Shown: positions 8,998-17,248 of the stretch, piece after piece
How positions within the stretch are numbered: position 1 is the stretch's first letter
Layout: every line of letters starts with the position of its first letter
From: Ramlibacter lithotrophicus
GTDB lineage: Bacteria > Pseudomonadota > Gammaproteobacteria > Burkholderiales > Burkholderiaceae_C
Assembly (NCBI RefSeq): GCF_012184415.1
Contig: NZ_VTOX01000009.1
Location: forward strand, 1 to 64,000
Reading direction: 5' to 3'
Length of the DNA: 64,000 bases
Program-made: the position numbers and the translations under genes
Notes under the pieces: generated by a model
Told to the model about the DNA's origin: nothing
The model's input: the letters and a program-made list of their open reading frames with translations, nothing else
Database searches by the model: none

Positions 8998-10107
8998 TCA
9001 CGACAGCACGGCCACCTTCTTCTTCGCGATCAGCTCGAAGTCGATCTGCGCGCCCAGGCCGGGACCGGTCGGCGCATGGACCATCCCCTGTCCGTCGTAT
9101 TCGATGTCCTGCGCCAGACCGTATTTCTGCGATCCCGACGGCAGCAGGATCTCGAAGAACTCCGTGTTCTGGATCGCCATCAGCACGTGCAGGTTCGCCA
9201 CGTTGTTGAGCGAATTGCCGCCATGGTGCAGCTCGTAATTGAGATGGAACGCCTCCGCCAGGTGCGCCGCCTTCATCAGGCCGGTGATGCCGCCTTTCAC
9301 CGCGACGTCGCCCCGCAGGAAGTCGGTGGCCCGCTCCTTGACCCATGGCGTGTACGAGTCCAGGCCGCCGGCCGGGTACTCGGTCGCCATGATCGGGATG
9401 TGCAGGTGCTTCTTCAGCTCGACGTAGTTGTAGATGTCGGCGTCCGCAAGCGGGTCCTCGTACCAGTAGTAGTCCAGCTCCTGGATCGCCTGCCCCACCC
9501 GCAGCGCGGCGGCGTACTCGTAGCTCCACGCCGCGTCGAGCATCAGCAGGTAGTCGTCGCCGACCGCCTTGCGGACCGCTTCGCACACCTTGATGTCCTC
9601 CCGCCACGCCTGCGGCGGATGGATCTTGTACGCGGCGAGGTTGAGCGATTTGTAGTGCAGCGCCTCCTCGGCATAGGCCTGCGCGCTGGGCAGCACGGCG
9701 GAGCTGATGTACGCCGGCACCTTGTCGCGGAAGGCGCCCAGCAGGCTGTGGATCGGCAGCCCCGCCGCCTGGCCGGCGATGTCCCACAACGCGATGTCCA
9801 CGGCGCCGATGGAGCGCACCGTGGTGGTCCGCACCCGCTTCCACATCGCCTTGTACAGGCGTTCGCGGTCGAATGCGTTCTGTCCGACCAGCAGCGGCTT
9901 GAGCACCCGGACGAGGCTCGGCCCGTCCATGTCGGCGCCGTTGAACGCGGAGCCGAGGAAGGCGTGGCCGGTGATGCCCTGGTCGGTGGCGATGGCCAGC
10001 AGCCCGAGCTGGCTGGCCCCGGAGAACCTGCCGGTGTGCGCGCCGTAGCTGGTGGCGGGAATGCCGTCCCAGGCAAACAGGGTCAGCGTGACGTCGGTGA
10101 TCTTCAT
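8998..10107 (-). CDS. Enolase-superfamily enzyme (mandelate racemase/muconate lactonizing type)
   Basis: 369 residues. The N-terminal capping domain (MKITDVTLTLFAWDGIPATS) is followed by the barrel, with a KxH motif (YKIHPP), metal ligands in LMLDAAWS, YWYEDPL and MATEYPAGG, and a His-rich end ELHHGGNS. These fit the mandelate racemase subgroup, which abstracts the proton alpha to a carboxylate; typical substrates are sugar acids. The specific substrate cannot be told from sequence. Its start overlaps the stop of the Bug receptor gene by 4 bases (ATGA), so it is the last gene of the operon 13288-8998. Confidence 0.85.
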   Translation of the reverse strand: MKITDVTLTLFAWDGIPATSYGAHTGRFSGASQLGLLAIATDQGITGHAFLGSAFNGADMDGPSLVRVLKPLLVGQNAFDRERLYKAMWKRVRTTTVRSIGAVDIALWDIAGQAAGLPIHSLLGAFRDKVPAYISSAVLPSAQAYAEEALHYKSLNLAAYKIHPPQAWREDIKVCEAVRKAVGDDYLLMLDAAWSYEYAAALRVGQAIQELDYYWYEDPLADADIYNYVELKKHLHIPIMATEYPAGGLDSYTPWVKERATDFLRGDVAVKGGITGLMKAAHLAEAFHLNYELHHGGNSLNNVANLHVLMAIQNTEFFEILLPSGSQKYGLAQDIEYDGQGMVHAPTGPGLGAQIDFELIAKKKVAVLS

Positions 10108-11075
10108 TCGATGCGGATGTTCGCTTCCTTGATCAGCGAGGTCCACTTGTTCACTTCGCTGTGCACCAGCTTGCTGAAGTCCGCGGGCGTGCTGGCCACG
10201 ACCTCGACGCCGGCATTGCGGAAGCGCTGCACCACGTCGGGCTCCTTCAGCAGGGTCACGATGTCGCGATTGAGCTTGTCGACCACCGGCTTCGGCGTGC
10301 CGGCCGGCAGTTGCATGCCGAACCAGACGTTCACCTCGTAGCCGGGCACGCCGGCCTCGGCCACCGTCGGCGCGTCCGGCAGCAGCGGGGCGCGCTGCGA
10401 GCCGCTGACGCCGATCACCTTCATCTTGCCGGCCTTGATGTGGTTCACGACGTTGGGCACGTTGTCGAACAGGGCGTCGATCTCGCCGCCGATCATCGCT
10501 GTCACGGCGGGCGCGCTGCCCTTGTACGGGATGTGCTGCATCTTCGTGCCGGTCATCTTCATGAACAGCTCCATCGACAGGTGGTTCGACGAGCCGGAGC
10601 CGGTCGAGCCGTAATTGACCTTGCCGGGGTTCTTCTTCGCGTACTCGATGAATTCCTTCACGGTGTTGACGGGCAGGTCGTTGCGCACCACCAGCGCGTT
10701 CTGCGTGCTGCCGGCCCACACCAGCGGTGTGAAGTCCTTCAGCGCGTCGTACGGCAGGTTCGCGCCGTACAGGCCGGGCAGCGCCGAGAACGGCAGCGGC
10801 GAGATCAGGATGGTGTAGCCGTCGGCCGGCGACTTGGCCACGAACACGTTGCCCACGGTGGTGTTGCCGCCCGGCTTGTTCTCGACCACCACCGGCTGGT
10901 TCCACATCTTCGTCAGCTTCTCGGCCGACACCCGGGCCAGGGTGTCGTTGAAGCCGCCGGGCGGATACGGCACGACGAACTTCACGGTGCGCTCCGGGAA
11001 GCCCTGGGCGGCGGCGCCGGCCGCGACGATGGCCAGGCAGGCGCCGGCGAGGATCTTCTTCAACAGACTGCTCAT
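10104..11075 (-). CDS. Bug-family (TctC-type) periplasmic substrate-binding protein
   Basis: 323 residues with a signal peptide (MSSLLKKILAGACLAIVAAG, cleavage after AAAQG). The mature part opens with FPERTVKFVVPYPPGGFNDT, the ligand-loop signature of Bug proteins, and contains NYGSTGSGSSNHLSMELF and HIPYKGSAPAVTAMIGGEID. Such proteins bind small carboxylates in the periplasm. No TctA/TctB membrane subunits are encoded nearby, so it is an orphan receptor, which is common in Burkholderiales. It lies between two enolase-superfamily genes and may sense or deliver their sugar-acid substrate. Confidence 0.92.
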   Translation of the reverse strand: MSSLLKKILAGACLAIVAAGAAAQGFPERTVKFVVPYPPGGFNDTLARVSAEKLTKMWNQPVVVENKPGGNTTVGNVFVAKSPADGYTILISPLPFSALPGLYGANLPYDALKDFTPLVWAGSTQNALVVRNDLPVNTVKEFIEYAKKNPGKVNYGSTGSGSSNHLSMELFMKMTGTKMQHIPYKGSAPAVTAMIGGEIDALFDNVPNVVNHIKAGKMKVIGVSGSQRAPLLPDAPTVAEAGVPGYEVNVWFGMQLPAGTPKPVVDKLNRDIVTLLKEPDVVQRFRNAGVEVVASTPADFSKLVHSEVNKWTSLIKEANIRIE

Positions 11076-11097
11076 CTTGTCTCCTTGGTTGCGATTG

Positions 11098-12246
11098 TCA
11101 GAACTTGACGACGTAGCCGGGGCCGTCGATCGACGGGTACTTGCCGAAGATCGATTCGTCCACCTCGATGCCGATGCCGGGGCCGGACGGCGGCTCGACG
11201 CAACCGTCGGCGCCGATCTCGAAGGTGGGGCCGAACATGTCGCGGAACGGATTGAACTTCGAGACGCAGGCCTCGAAATAGCCGGAATTCTCGGTGGCCG
11301 CCATGAAGTGCAGCGTCGCCGCGTGGTTCAGGCCGGTCGCCGAGCTGTGCGGGTTGACCGGGATGCGCCACGCGGACGCGATCGCTGCAATGCGCACGCC
11401 TTCGGTGATGCCGCCGCACTTGGACAGGTCGGGTTGCCACACCTGCACCGCGCCAGCTTCCAGCAGCTGCGCGAACTCGAAGCGCGTGTAGTGGTTCTCG
11501 CCGGCCGCCAGCGGCACCAGCGGCGTGATCTTGGCGGCTTCCCGGTACGAGGCGAAGTCGTTGCAGGCGAACGGCTCTTCCAGCCAGCCGGCGCGGATGT
11601 CGGCCAGCACCGGCAGCACCCGGCGCGCGTCGGCCATCGTGTAGACCGTGTTCGCGTCGGTGAGGATGTCCACGCGATCGCCAAGCGCCTGGCGTACGTG
11701 CACGGCGCGCTCGATGTCGTCGCCTGCGTTGTCGCCCAGGCGCAGCTTGACGGCCTTGTAGCCGCGCGCCACGTACTCCCCAGCCTCTTCGGCCAATGAT
11801 TCCTTCGGCTGGTAGCCCAGCGAGATGCCGCCGGCGTAGGCCGGTACTCGGCGCCGCGTGCCGCCCAGCAGCTCGTACAGAGGCATGTTGGCGGCCTTGC
11901 CGCGGATGTCCCACAAGGCCATGTCGATGCCGGACAGGGCCAGCGCCGCACCGGCGCCCAGTCCGTGGCTCGAGAGCTGCATGCGGTGCACGCGCTGCCA
12001 GGCGCCGACAACGTCGGTGGCATTCATGCCTACCAACATCGGCGCCAGCGTGTTCTGGATCAGGCTCGCGATCGCGCCCGGGCTGCGGCCCGGATGAGCC
12101 TCCCCGTAGCCGGTGACGCCTTCGGAGGTTTCGACGCGCACGATGATGGCGTCGCGCTTGAGGGTGCTGCCGACCCCCATGGTCACGGTCTTGCCTTCGG
12201 GCAGCCGGTACGACAGCGGCACCGCCGTGATGGATGTGATCTTCAT
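11098..12246 (-). CDS. Enolase-superfamily enzyme (mandelate racemase type), second paralogue
   Basis: 382 residues from ATG at 12246. Barrel motifs: KAVKLRLGDNAG (KxR where mandelate racemase has KxK), metal ligands in ILTDANTVY, WLEEPF and LAAGENHYTR, and the Asp/His pair in QPDLSKCGGITEG and VNPHSSATG. The replaced second Lys suggests one-sided proton abstraction (dehydratase or cycloisomerase rather than racemase); this is inference. It differs clearly from the other enolase-family gene at 8998 and lies 22 bases before the Bug receptor gene, so the two enzymes likely act in one acid-sugar pathway. Confidence 0.87.
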   Translation of the reverse strand: MKITSITAVPLSYRLPEGKTVTMGVGSTLKRDAIIVRVETSEGVTGYGEAHPGRSPGAIASLIQNTLAPMLVGMNATDVVGAWQRVHRMQLSSHGLGAGAALALSGIDMALWDIRGKAANMPLYELLGGTRRRVPAYAGGISLGYQPKESLAEEAGEYVARGYKAVKLRLGDNAGDDIERAVHVRQALGDRVDILTDANTVYTMADARRVLPVLADIRAGWLEEPFACNDFASYREAAKITPLVPLAAGENHYTRFEFAQLLEAGAVQVWQPDLSKCGGITEGVRIAAIASAWRIPVNPHSSATGLNHAATLHFMAATENSGYFEACVSKFNPFRDMFGPTFEIGADGCVEPPSGPGIGIEVDESIFGKYPSIDGPGYVVKF

Positions 12247-12328
12247 GGTCTCCGTTCCTTGCGGCCGCGCAGGGCCGACTCGGGAGCATACCGGCGTGCC
12301 GCGCGCCCGGCGCGGCCTGGGGAAATGT

Positions 12329-13288
12329 TCAACGAAAGACCTGCGGGTTGACCACATTGCGCGGCCGCTCGCCGCGCAGCAGGGCCAGCACGGTAGCCAC
12401 GGCGACCTCGCTCATCGCCCGCATGCTGGTGTCGCTGATGCCGGCTACGTGCGGCGTCAGCAGCAGGTTGGGCGCGTCGAACAGCGGCTCGTCGCCGGTG
12501 AGCGGCTGCCGCTCGAACACGTCCAGCGCGGCGCCGCCGAGCCGTCCTTGGCGCAGCGCGGCCACGACGGCTGCGGTGTCGACCACCGGTCCACGCGCCA
12601 CGTTGATCAGGATCGCGTCGCGCTTCATCGCCGCCACGCTCGCCGCATCGACGAGGCCCCGCGTCTGTTCGGTCAGGGGGCAGCAAAGGACCACCACGTC
12701 GGACCGGGCGAACAACTGCTGCTTGTCCACCGCTTCCACGCCGGCCGGCAGGGTTTCCGGCCGCCGGGCCAAGCCCAGCACCCGCATCCCCAATGCCGCC
12801 GCCACCGTGGCGAGCCGGCCGCCGATGTCGCCGACGCCGACGATCCCGCAGGTGCTGCCGCCGAGATCGCTGCCGCCGTCGGCGAGCGGGCGTGCCGCGG
12901 CCCAGCCGTCCCGCCGCATGCGCGCATCCATGGTGGCCAGCCCGCGCCGCAGGTGCAGCATGGCCGACAGGCAGTACTCCACGACGGCCTGCGCGTTCAC
13001 GCCGGGCGTGTTGGCCACCGGAATCCCGCGGGCTGTCACCAGGTCCATCGGCACCATGTCCAGGCCCACCCCGTGGCGCACGATCGCACGCAGGTTCGGC
13101 GCGTGGTCGAACAGCTCGGGCGCGAGCGGCGCGCGGACCACCAGCGCGTGAGCGTCGGGGATCAGGCGGGCCAGCGTCGCCGTAGAGGGGTCCGGCGCCA
13201 GCACCACTTCGCAGTGCTGCGCCAGCTCGGGCATCAGGTCGGGATGGATCGGATTGGTGAGCAGCACCCGGGGCTTGGCGTGGGACAA
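12329..13288 (-). CDS. D-2-hydroxyacid dehydrogenase
   Basis: 319 residues, NAD(P)-dependent. The Rossmann motif is GIVGVGDIGGRLA. The catalytic Arg is in ILINVARGPVVD, Glu in ALDVFERQPL and His in LLTPHVAGIS. RHGVGLDMVP and ANTPGVNAQAV are also typical. I place the start at TTG 13288 (SHAKPRVLLTNP follows), with GGGAG 6-7 bases upstream; the long frame beyond only translates a REP-like hairpin. It is the first gene of the operon with two enolase-superfamily enzymes and a Bug receptor, and probably reduces or oxidises a 2-hydroxy/2-oxo acid intermediate. The next gene follows after 82 bases. Confidence 0.88.
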   Translation of the reverse strand: MSHAKPRVLLTNPIHPDLMPELAQHCEVVLAPDPSTATLARLIPDAHALVVRAPLAPELFDHAPNLRAIVRHGVGLDMVPMDLVTARGIPVANTPGVNAQAVVEYCLSAMLHLRRGLATMDARMRRDGWAAARPLADGGSDLGGSTCGIVGVGDIGGRLATVAAALGMRVLGLARRPETLPAGVEAVDKQQLFARSDVVVLCCPLTEQTRGLVDAASVAAMKRDAILINVARGPVVDTAAVVAALRQGRLGGAALDVFERQPLTGDEPLFDAPNLLLTPHVAGISDTSMRAMSEVAVATVLALLRGERPRNVVNPQVFR

Positions 13289-13354
13289 GAAAACTCCCTG
13301 TGGAAAGTCCAGGCGGCATTGTGCGGGCTGGCGGCACGCCTGCCCCCACCCCTG

Positions 13355-13375
13355 CCCTCCCCCAGCGGGGGAGGG
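13355..13375. repeat. REP-like hairpin
   Basis: CCCTCCCCC-AGC-GGGGGAGGG, a 9-bp perfect stem of the same family as 5303-5323. It sits 8 bases beyond the stop of the primase-polymerase gene and may double as its terminator. Confidence 0.8.
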
Positions 13376-13383
13376 AGCGAACC

Positions 13384-14676
13384 TCAGTCGCGATGCGCGT
13401 CCGGCTTGTCCGCCTTCGGCCGCTGCCGCGCCGGCACGTGCTCCAGGTTGATCCGAACGCGGTACCACAGGGAGGAACTGCCGCGCATCTTGTCCACCAG
13501 CACGTCGGCGGGTTGCAGGTGCGCCGCCGCCTTCGGATGGCGCTCCTTCCACGCTTCGACCGCAGCCAGCGCCTCGGCCTCGCGGTCGGCGCGGGCGATC
13601 TCGATCAGCGGCTTGGTCGACTTGCGCTTCGCCGGGATGGCCTTCGAAGCCGCGGTCTGCGCGGTCTTCGATGACTTCGATGCCGACGGCGGCGCCCGCC
13701 GCGGCTCGCCTTCCTGCTTGCGGTAATGCGGCGGCCAGGGCGCGTCGCCCGCGCCGTCGCGCTCATGGCGAGCGGACAACTCCAGCAAGCGATCGATCGA
13801 GCACACGGCCGCATCGATGCCTTCGTGCGGATCGCCGATGCTGGCAAACCGCGCCGGCATGGCCCGCAGCGTGAAGTCCGCCGGGTCGCAGGTGTCCAGC
13901 TCGCGCCAGCTCACCGGCGCCGATACGCGGGCGTCGGGCCGCGGCCGCACCGAATACGCCGAGGCCACCGTGCGGTCCTTCGCGTTCTGGTTGTAGTCGA
14001 CGAAGACGCCGTGCCGCTCCTCCTTCCACCACTTGCTGGTGGCGAGCAGTGGGGCGCGGCGCTCCACCTCGCGCGCCAGCGCCAGCGCGGCACGGCGCAC
14101 CTGATCGAAGGTCCAGCGGCGGGCTATCCGCACCAGCACGTGGACGCCGCGCGAGCCGGAAGTCTTGGGCCAGCCGACGAGGCCGAAGTCGGTCAGCACC
14201 GACTCCACCACGCCCGCCACCTCGACGATCTGCTTCCATTCGACGCCGGGAACCGGGTCGAGGTCCACGCGAAGCTCGTCCGGGTGCTCCAGGTCGTCGG
14301 CGCGCACCGGGTGGGGGTGCAGTTCGATGCAACCCAGGTTGGCCATCCAGGCCAGCGCGGCCGCCTCGCGCGGCACCACCTCTTCAGCGCTGCGGCCGGA
14401 CGGAAAGCGGATCTGCGCCACCTCCAGCCAGTCCGGACGGTTGGCGGGCGCCCGCTTCTGGAAGAAGAATTCCTCGCCGATCCCGCCGGGGTAGCGCACC
14501 AGGATGCACGGCCGGCCACCGGCGCCGCGCAAGGCGCCCGGCGCCACCGCCAGGTAGTAATTGACCAGGTCCAGCTTGGTCAGGCCGGCATCCGGGAACA
14601 AGACCTTGCCTGGATTCGTGACGACGACCTCGTGACCGCCCACCTGCAAGGTCCAGGCGTCGGGTGATCCACTCAT
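13384..14676 (-). CDS. LigD-type primase-polymerase (AEP superfamily), stand-alone
   Basis: 430 residues. Residues 1-300 are a LigD polymerase domain: KVLFPDAGLTKLDLVNYY, FFQKRAP, the metal-binding pair in LRVDLDPVPG, SGSRGVHVLV, and VFVDYNQNAKDRTVASAYS. There is no ligase or phosphoesterase domain. Residues 305-430 form a Lys/Ala/Pro-rich linker and a basic tail that I do not recognise. Stand-alone proteins of this kind (mycobacterial PolD1/Prim-PolC) fill short gaps with ribo- or deoxynucleotides and partner LigC in excision repair or end joining. A LigC-type ligase is encoded at 7094-8182. Transcribed divergently from hsdR. Confidence 0.88.
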   Translation of the reverse strand: MSGSPDAWTLQVGGHEVVVTNPGKVLFPDAGLTKLDLVNYYLAVAPGALRGAGGRPCILVRYPGGIGEEFFFQKRAPANRPDWLEVAQIRFPSGRSAEEVVPREAAALAWMANLGCIELHPHPVRADDLEHPDELRVDLDPVPGVEWKQIVEVAGVVESVLTDFGLVGWPKTSGSRGVHVLVRIARRWTFDQVRRAALALAREVERRAPLLATSKWWKEERHGVFVDYNQNAKDRTVASAYSVRPRPDARVSAPVSWRELDTCDPADFTLRAMPARFASIGDPHEGIDAAVCSIDRLLELSARHERDGAGDAPWPPHYRKQEGEPRRAPPSASKSSKTAQTAASKAIPAKRKSTKPLIEIARADREAEALAAVEAWKERHPKAAAHLQPADVLVDKMRGSSSLWYRVRINLEHVPARQRPKADKPDAHRD

Positions 14677-14778
14677 GGAGCCAGCCTACACCCGCACGGC
14701 ACAATGCAGGGCTGGCTGCAACGGTTTGCAGCTTGGCCCGACCGTCCCGAGGACCACGATGGAGTGGGACGTCGAGCG
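14677..14778. promoter_or_regulatory. Divergent promoter region between the primase-polymerase and hsdR
   Basis: About 100 bases separate the two divergent starts, so both promoters must lie here. I see no strong -35/-10 pair or operator palindrome. Confidence 0.4.
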
Positions 14779-17229
14779 ATGCCACAGGACGAGATGACCA
14801 AGAAGAGCCTGTCCGAGAGCGACATCTGCGACAAGTTCATCCGGCCGGCCATTGAGGCGGCCGGCTGGAGCGGCATGGAGCAGATCTACCGCGAGTACGC
14901 CTTGCGAGCCGGCCGCGTGGTCGTTCGGGGACACAAGGCCAAGCGCGATGTCTCGACGGTGCTGCGTGCAGACTACGCCCTCTTCTACAAGACCAACATT
15001 CCCCTGGCCGTGGTCGAGGCCAAGGACAACAACCACGCCATGGGCGCCGGCATGCCCCAGGCGATCAAGTACGCCGAGCTCCTCGAGGTGCCTTTCAGCT
15101 TTTCCAGCAATGGCGACGGCTTTGTCTTTCGTGACGCGACGCTCGTCGACGGCGTGCTGGAGCGCAATCTGGCGCTGGAGGAGTTCCCGTCGCCGGAGCA
15201 ACTTTGGTCCCGCTTCTGCGTCTGGAAAGGCTGGTCCGACGACGTCCGCAAGGTCACTGAGTCGGACTACGCGCCCAGCAAGACCCCGCGTTACTACCAG
15301 CTCAATGCGATCAACCGCACGGTGGAAGCGATTGCCCGCGGCCAGAAGCGCGCGCTGCTGGTCATGGCCACCGGCACCGGCAAGACCTACACCGCGTTCC
15401 AGATCATCTGGCGGCTGTGGAAAAGCGGCGCCAGGAAGCGCATCCTGTTCCTGGCCGATCGCAACATCCTGATCGACCAGACCATGGTCAACGACTTCCG
15501 GCCGTTCAAGGGGGCGATGGCCAAGTTGAGTCCGCACGGCAAGGGCGTGGAGATGGTCGATGCGCAGGGCAGGCCGGGCGTCGAGGAAATCGACCTTGCC
15601 GTCAGCAGTTCCAAGCAGGTCAACAAGAGCTACGAGATCTACCTGTCCCTCTACCAGGCCGTCAGCGGCACCGAGGAAGAGCGCAACATCTACAAGCAAT
15701 TCTCGCCCGACTTCTTCGACCTCATCGTCGTCGACGAGTGCCACCGAGGCAGCGCGGCGGAGAATTCGGCCTGGCGCGAAATCCTCGACTACTTCCGCAG
15801 CGCGACCCAGATCGGCCTCACGGCCACGCCCAAGGAGACGGCGGACGTCTCCAACTACGAGTACTTCGGCGAACCGGTCTACACCTACAGCCTGCGCCAA
15901 GGTATCGAGGACGGCTACCTCGCTCCGTACAAGGTGATCCGGGTCGACCTGGACCGCGACACCTTCGGCTGGCGCCCCGCCGCGGGCATGACGGACAAGC
16001 ACGGCAACGTCATCGAGGACCGCGTGTACACCGGCGCCGACATGAACCGCAAGCTGGTGCTGGAGCGGCGCGACGAGGTGGTCGCCGCGCGCATCACCGA
16101 GTACCTGAAGGCGACCAACCGGTACCACAAGACAATCGTCTTCTGCCAGGACATCGATCACGCAGCGCGGATGCGCCAGGCGCTGAGCAACGCCAACGCG
16201 GACATCTGCAGCACGCAGCCACAGTACGTCGTGCAGATCACCGGCGACAACACGGAAGGCAAGCGCGCGCTCGACTACTTCATCGATCCGGAAAAGACCT
16301 ATCCGGTCATTGCCACCACGTCCAAGCTCATGAGCACCGGCGTGGACGCGCAGACCTGCAAGCTGATCGTGCTGGACCAGAACATCCGGTCGATGACGCT
16401 GTTCAAGCAGATCATCGGCCGCGGCACCCGTCTGCGCGAAGACCTCGGCAAGAGCTGGTTCACGATCCTCGACTTCAAGCGCGCTACCGAGCTATTCGCC
16501 GACCCGGCTTTCGACGGCGATCCGGTGCAGATCTACGAACCGCGCGAAGGAGATCCCGTCGACCCGCCGGAGCCGCCCGACACCGTCACCGCTGCGCCCG
16601 GCACGCCGCCGTCCGCCGTCGACTTGACCGGCCCGGCCGAAGTGAACGCAGACGAACCCCGCCGTTACGTGGTCGGCGGAATGGTCACCGTCGCCGTGGC
16701 ACGCGAGCGGGTGCAGTACCTGAACGCCGACGGCAAGCTGGTGACCGAGAGCCTGCGCGACTACACCCGGATCAACCTGAAGAAGTCCTACGAATCCCTC
16801 GACCAGTTCCTGCAGGCCTGGAACGGCGCCGAGCGCAAGGCCGCGCTGATCGAGGAGCTGGAACGCCAGGGCGTCTTCCTCGACGCCCTGGCCGAGGAAG
16901 TCGGCAAGGACCTCGATCCGTTCGATCTGCTGCTGCACGTCGCCTACGATCAGACACCTCTCACGCGGCGCGAGCGGGCGCGGCGGGTGCGCCAGCGCAA
17001 GGTCTTCGACAAGTACGGCCCCGTGGCGCGCAAGGTGCTCGACGCGTTGCTGGACAAGTACGCGGACGAGGGCATCGCCACCATCGAAAGCAACGAGGTG
17101 CTGCGCGTGCAGCCCCTCTCTACCCTGGGCTCACCCGTCGAACTGATCCGCAGTTTCGGCGGCCGCCCGCAATACCTGGAAGCCCTGAGCACGCTGGAGC
17201 GCGAACTCTACGCACCGGCTCAGGCCTGA
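14779..17229 (+). CDS. hsdR: Type I restriction endonuclease, motor/nuclease subunit
   Basis: About 816 residues. The N-terminal PD-(D/E)xK nuclease is seen in LRADYALFYKTN and AVVEAKDNNHAMG. The superfamily-2 helicase follows: Walker A MATGTGKTYTAFQ, DEAD-like box VVDECHRG, motif III GLTATP, and motif VI QIIGRGTRLRED. The C-terminal quarter (from KLVTESLRDYTRINLKKSY) resembles the EcoEI R-subunit C-terminal domain. The subunit translocates DNA and cuts unmodified DNA at a distance. ATG at 14779 or 14794 may be the start; neither has a strong ribosome site. hsdM follows after 19 bases. Confidence 0.95.
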   Translation: MPQDEMTKKSLSESDICDKFIRPAIEAAGWSGMEQIYREYALRAGRVVVRGHKAKRDVSTVLRADYALFYKTNIPLAVVEAKDNNHAMGAGMPQAIKYAELLEVPFSFSSNGDGFVFRDATLVDGVLERNLALEEFPSPEQLWSRFCVWKGWSDDVRKVTESDYAPSKTPRYYQLNAINRTVEAIARGQKRALLVMATGTGKTYTAFQIIWRLWKSGARKRILFLADRNILIDQTMVNDFRPFKGAMAKLSPHGKGVEMVDAQGRPGVEEIDLAVSSSKQVNKSYEIYLSLYQAVSGTEEERNIYKQFSPDFFDLIVVDECHRGSAAENSAWREILDYFRSATQIGLTATPKETADVSNYEYFGEPVYTYSLRQGIEDGYLAPYKVIRVDLDRDTFGWRPAAGMTDKHGNVIEDRVYTGADMNRKLVLERRDEVVAARITEYLKATNRYHKTIVFCQDIDHAARMRQALSNANADICSTQPQYVVQITGDNTEGKRALDYFIDPEKTYPVIATTSKLMSTGVDAQTCKLIVLDQNIRSMTLFKQIIGRGTRLREDLGKSWFTILDFKRATELFADPAFDGDPVQIYEPREGDPVDPPEPPDTVTAAPGTPPSAVDLTGPAEVNADEPRRYVVGGMVTVAVARERVQYLNADGKLVTESLRDYTRINLKKSYESLDQFLQAWNGAERKAALIEELERQGVFLDALAEEVGKDLDPFDLLLHVAYDQTPLTRRERARRVRQRKVFDKYGPVARKVLDALLDKYADEGIATIESNEVLRVQPLSTLGSPVELIRSFGGRPQYLEALSTLERELYAPAQA

Positions 17230-17248
17230 TCCCTCATTTCTGTTTCGG

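Noticed and set aside
14686..16161. Long minus-strand frame opposite hsdR
   Set aside because: Low-complexity His/Val/Asp composition with no motif, while the plus strand carries all HsdR motifs.
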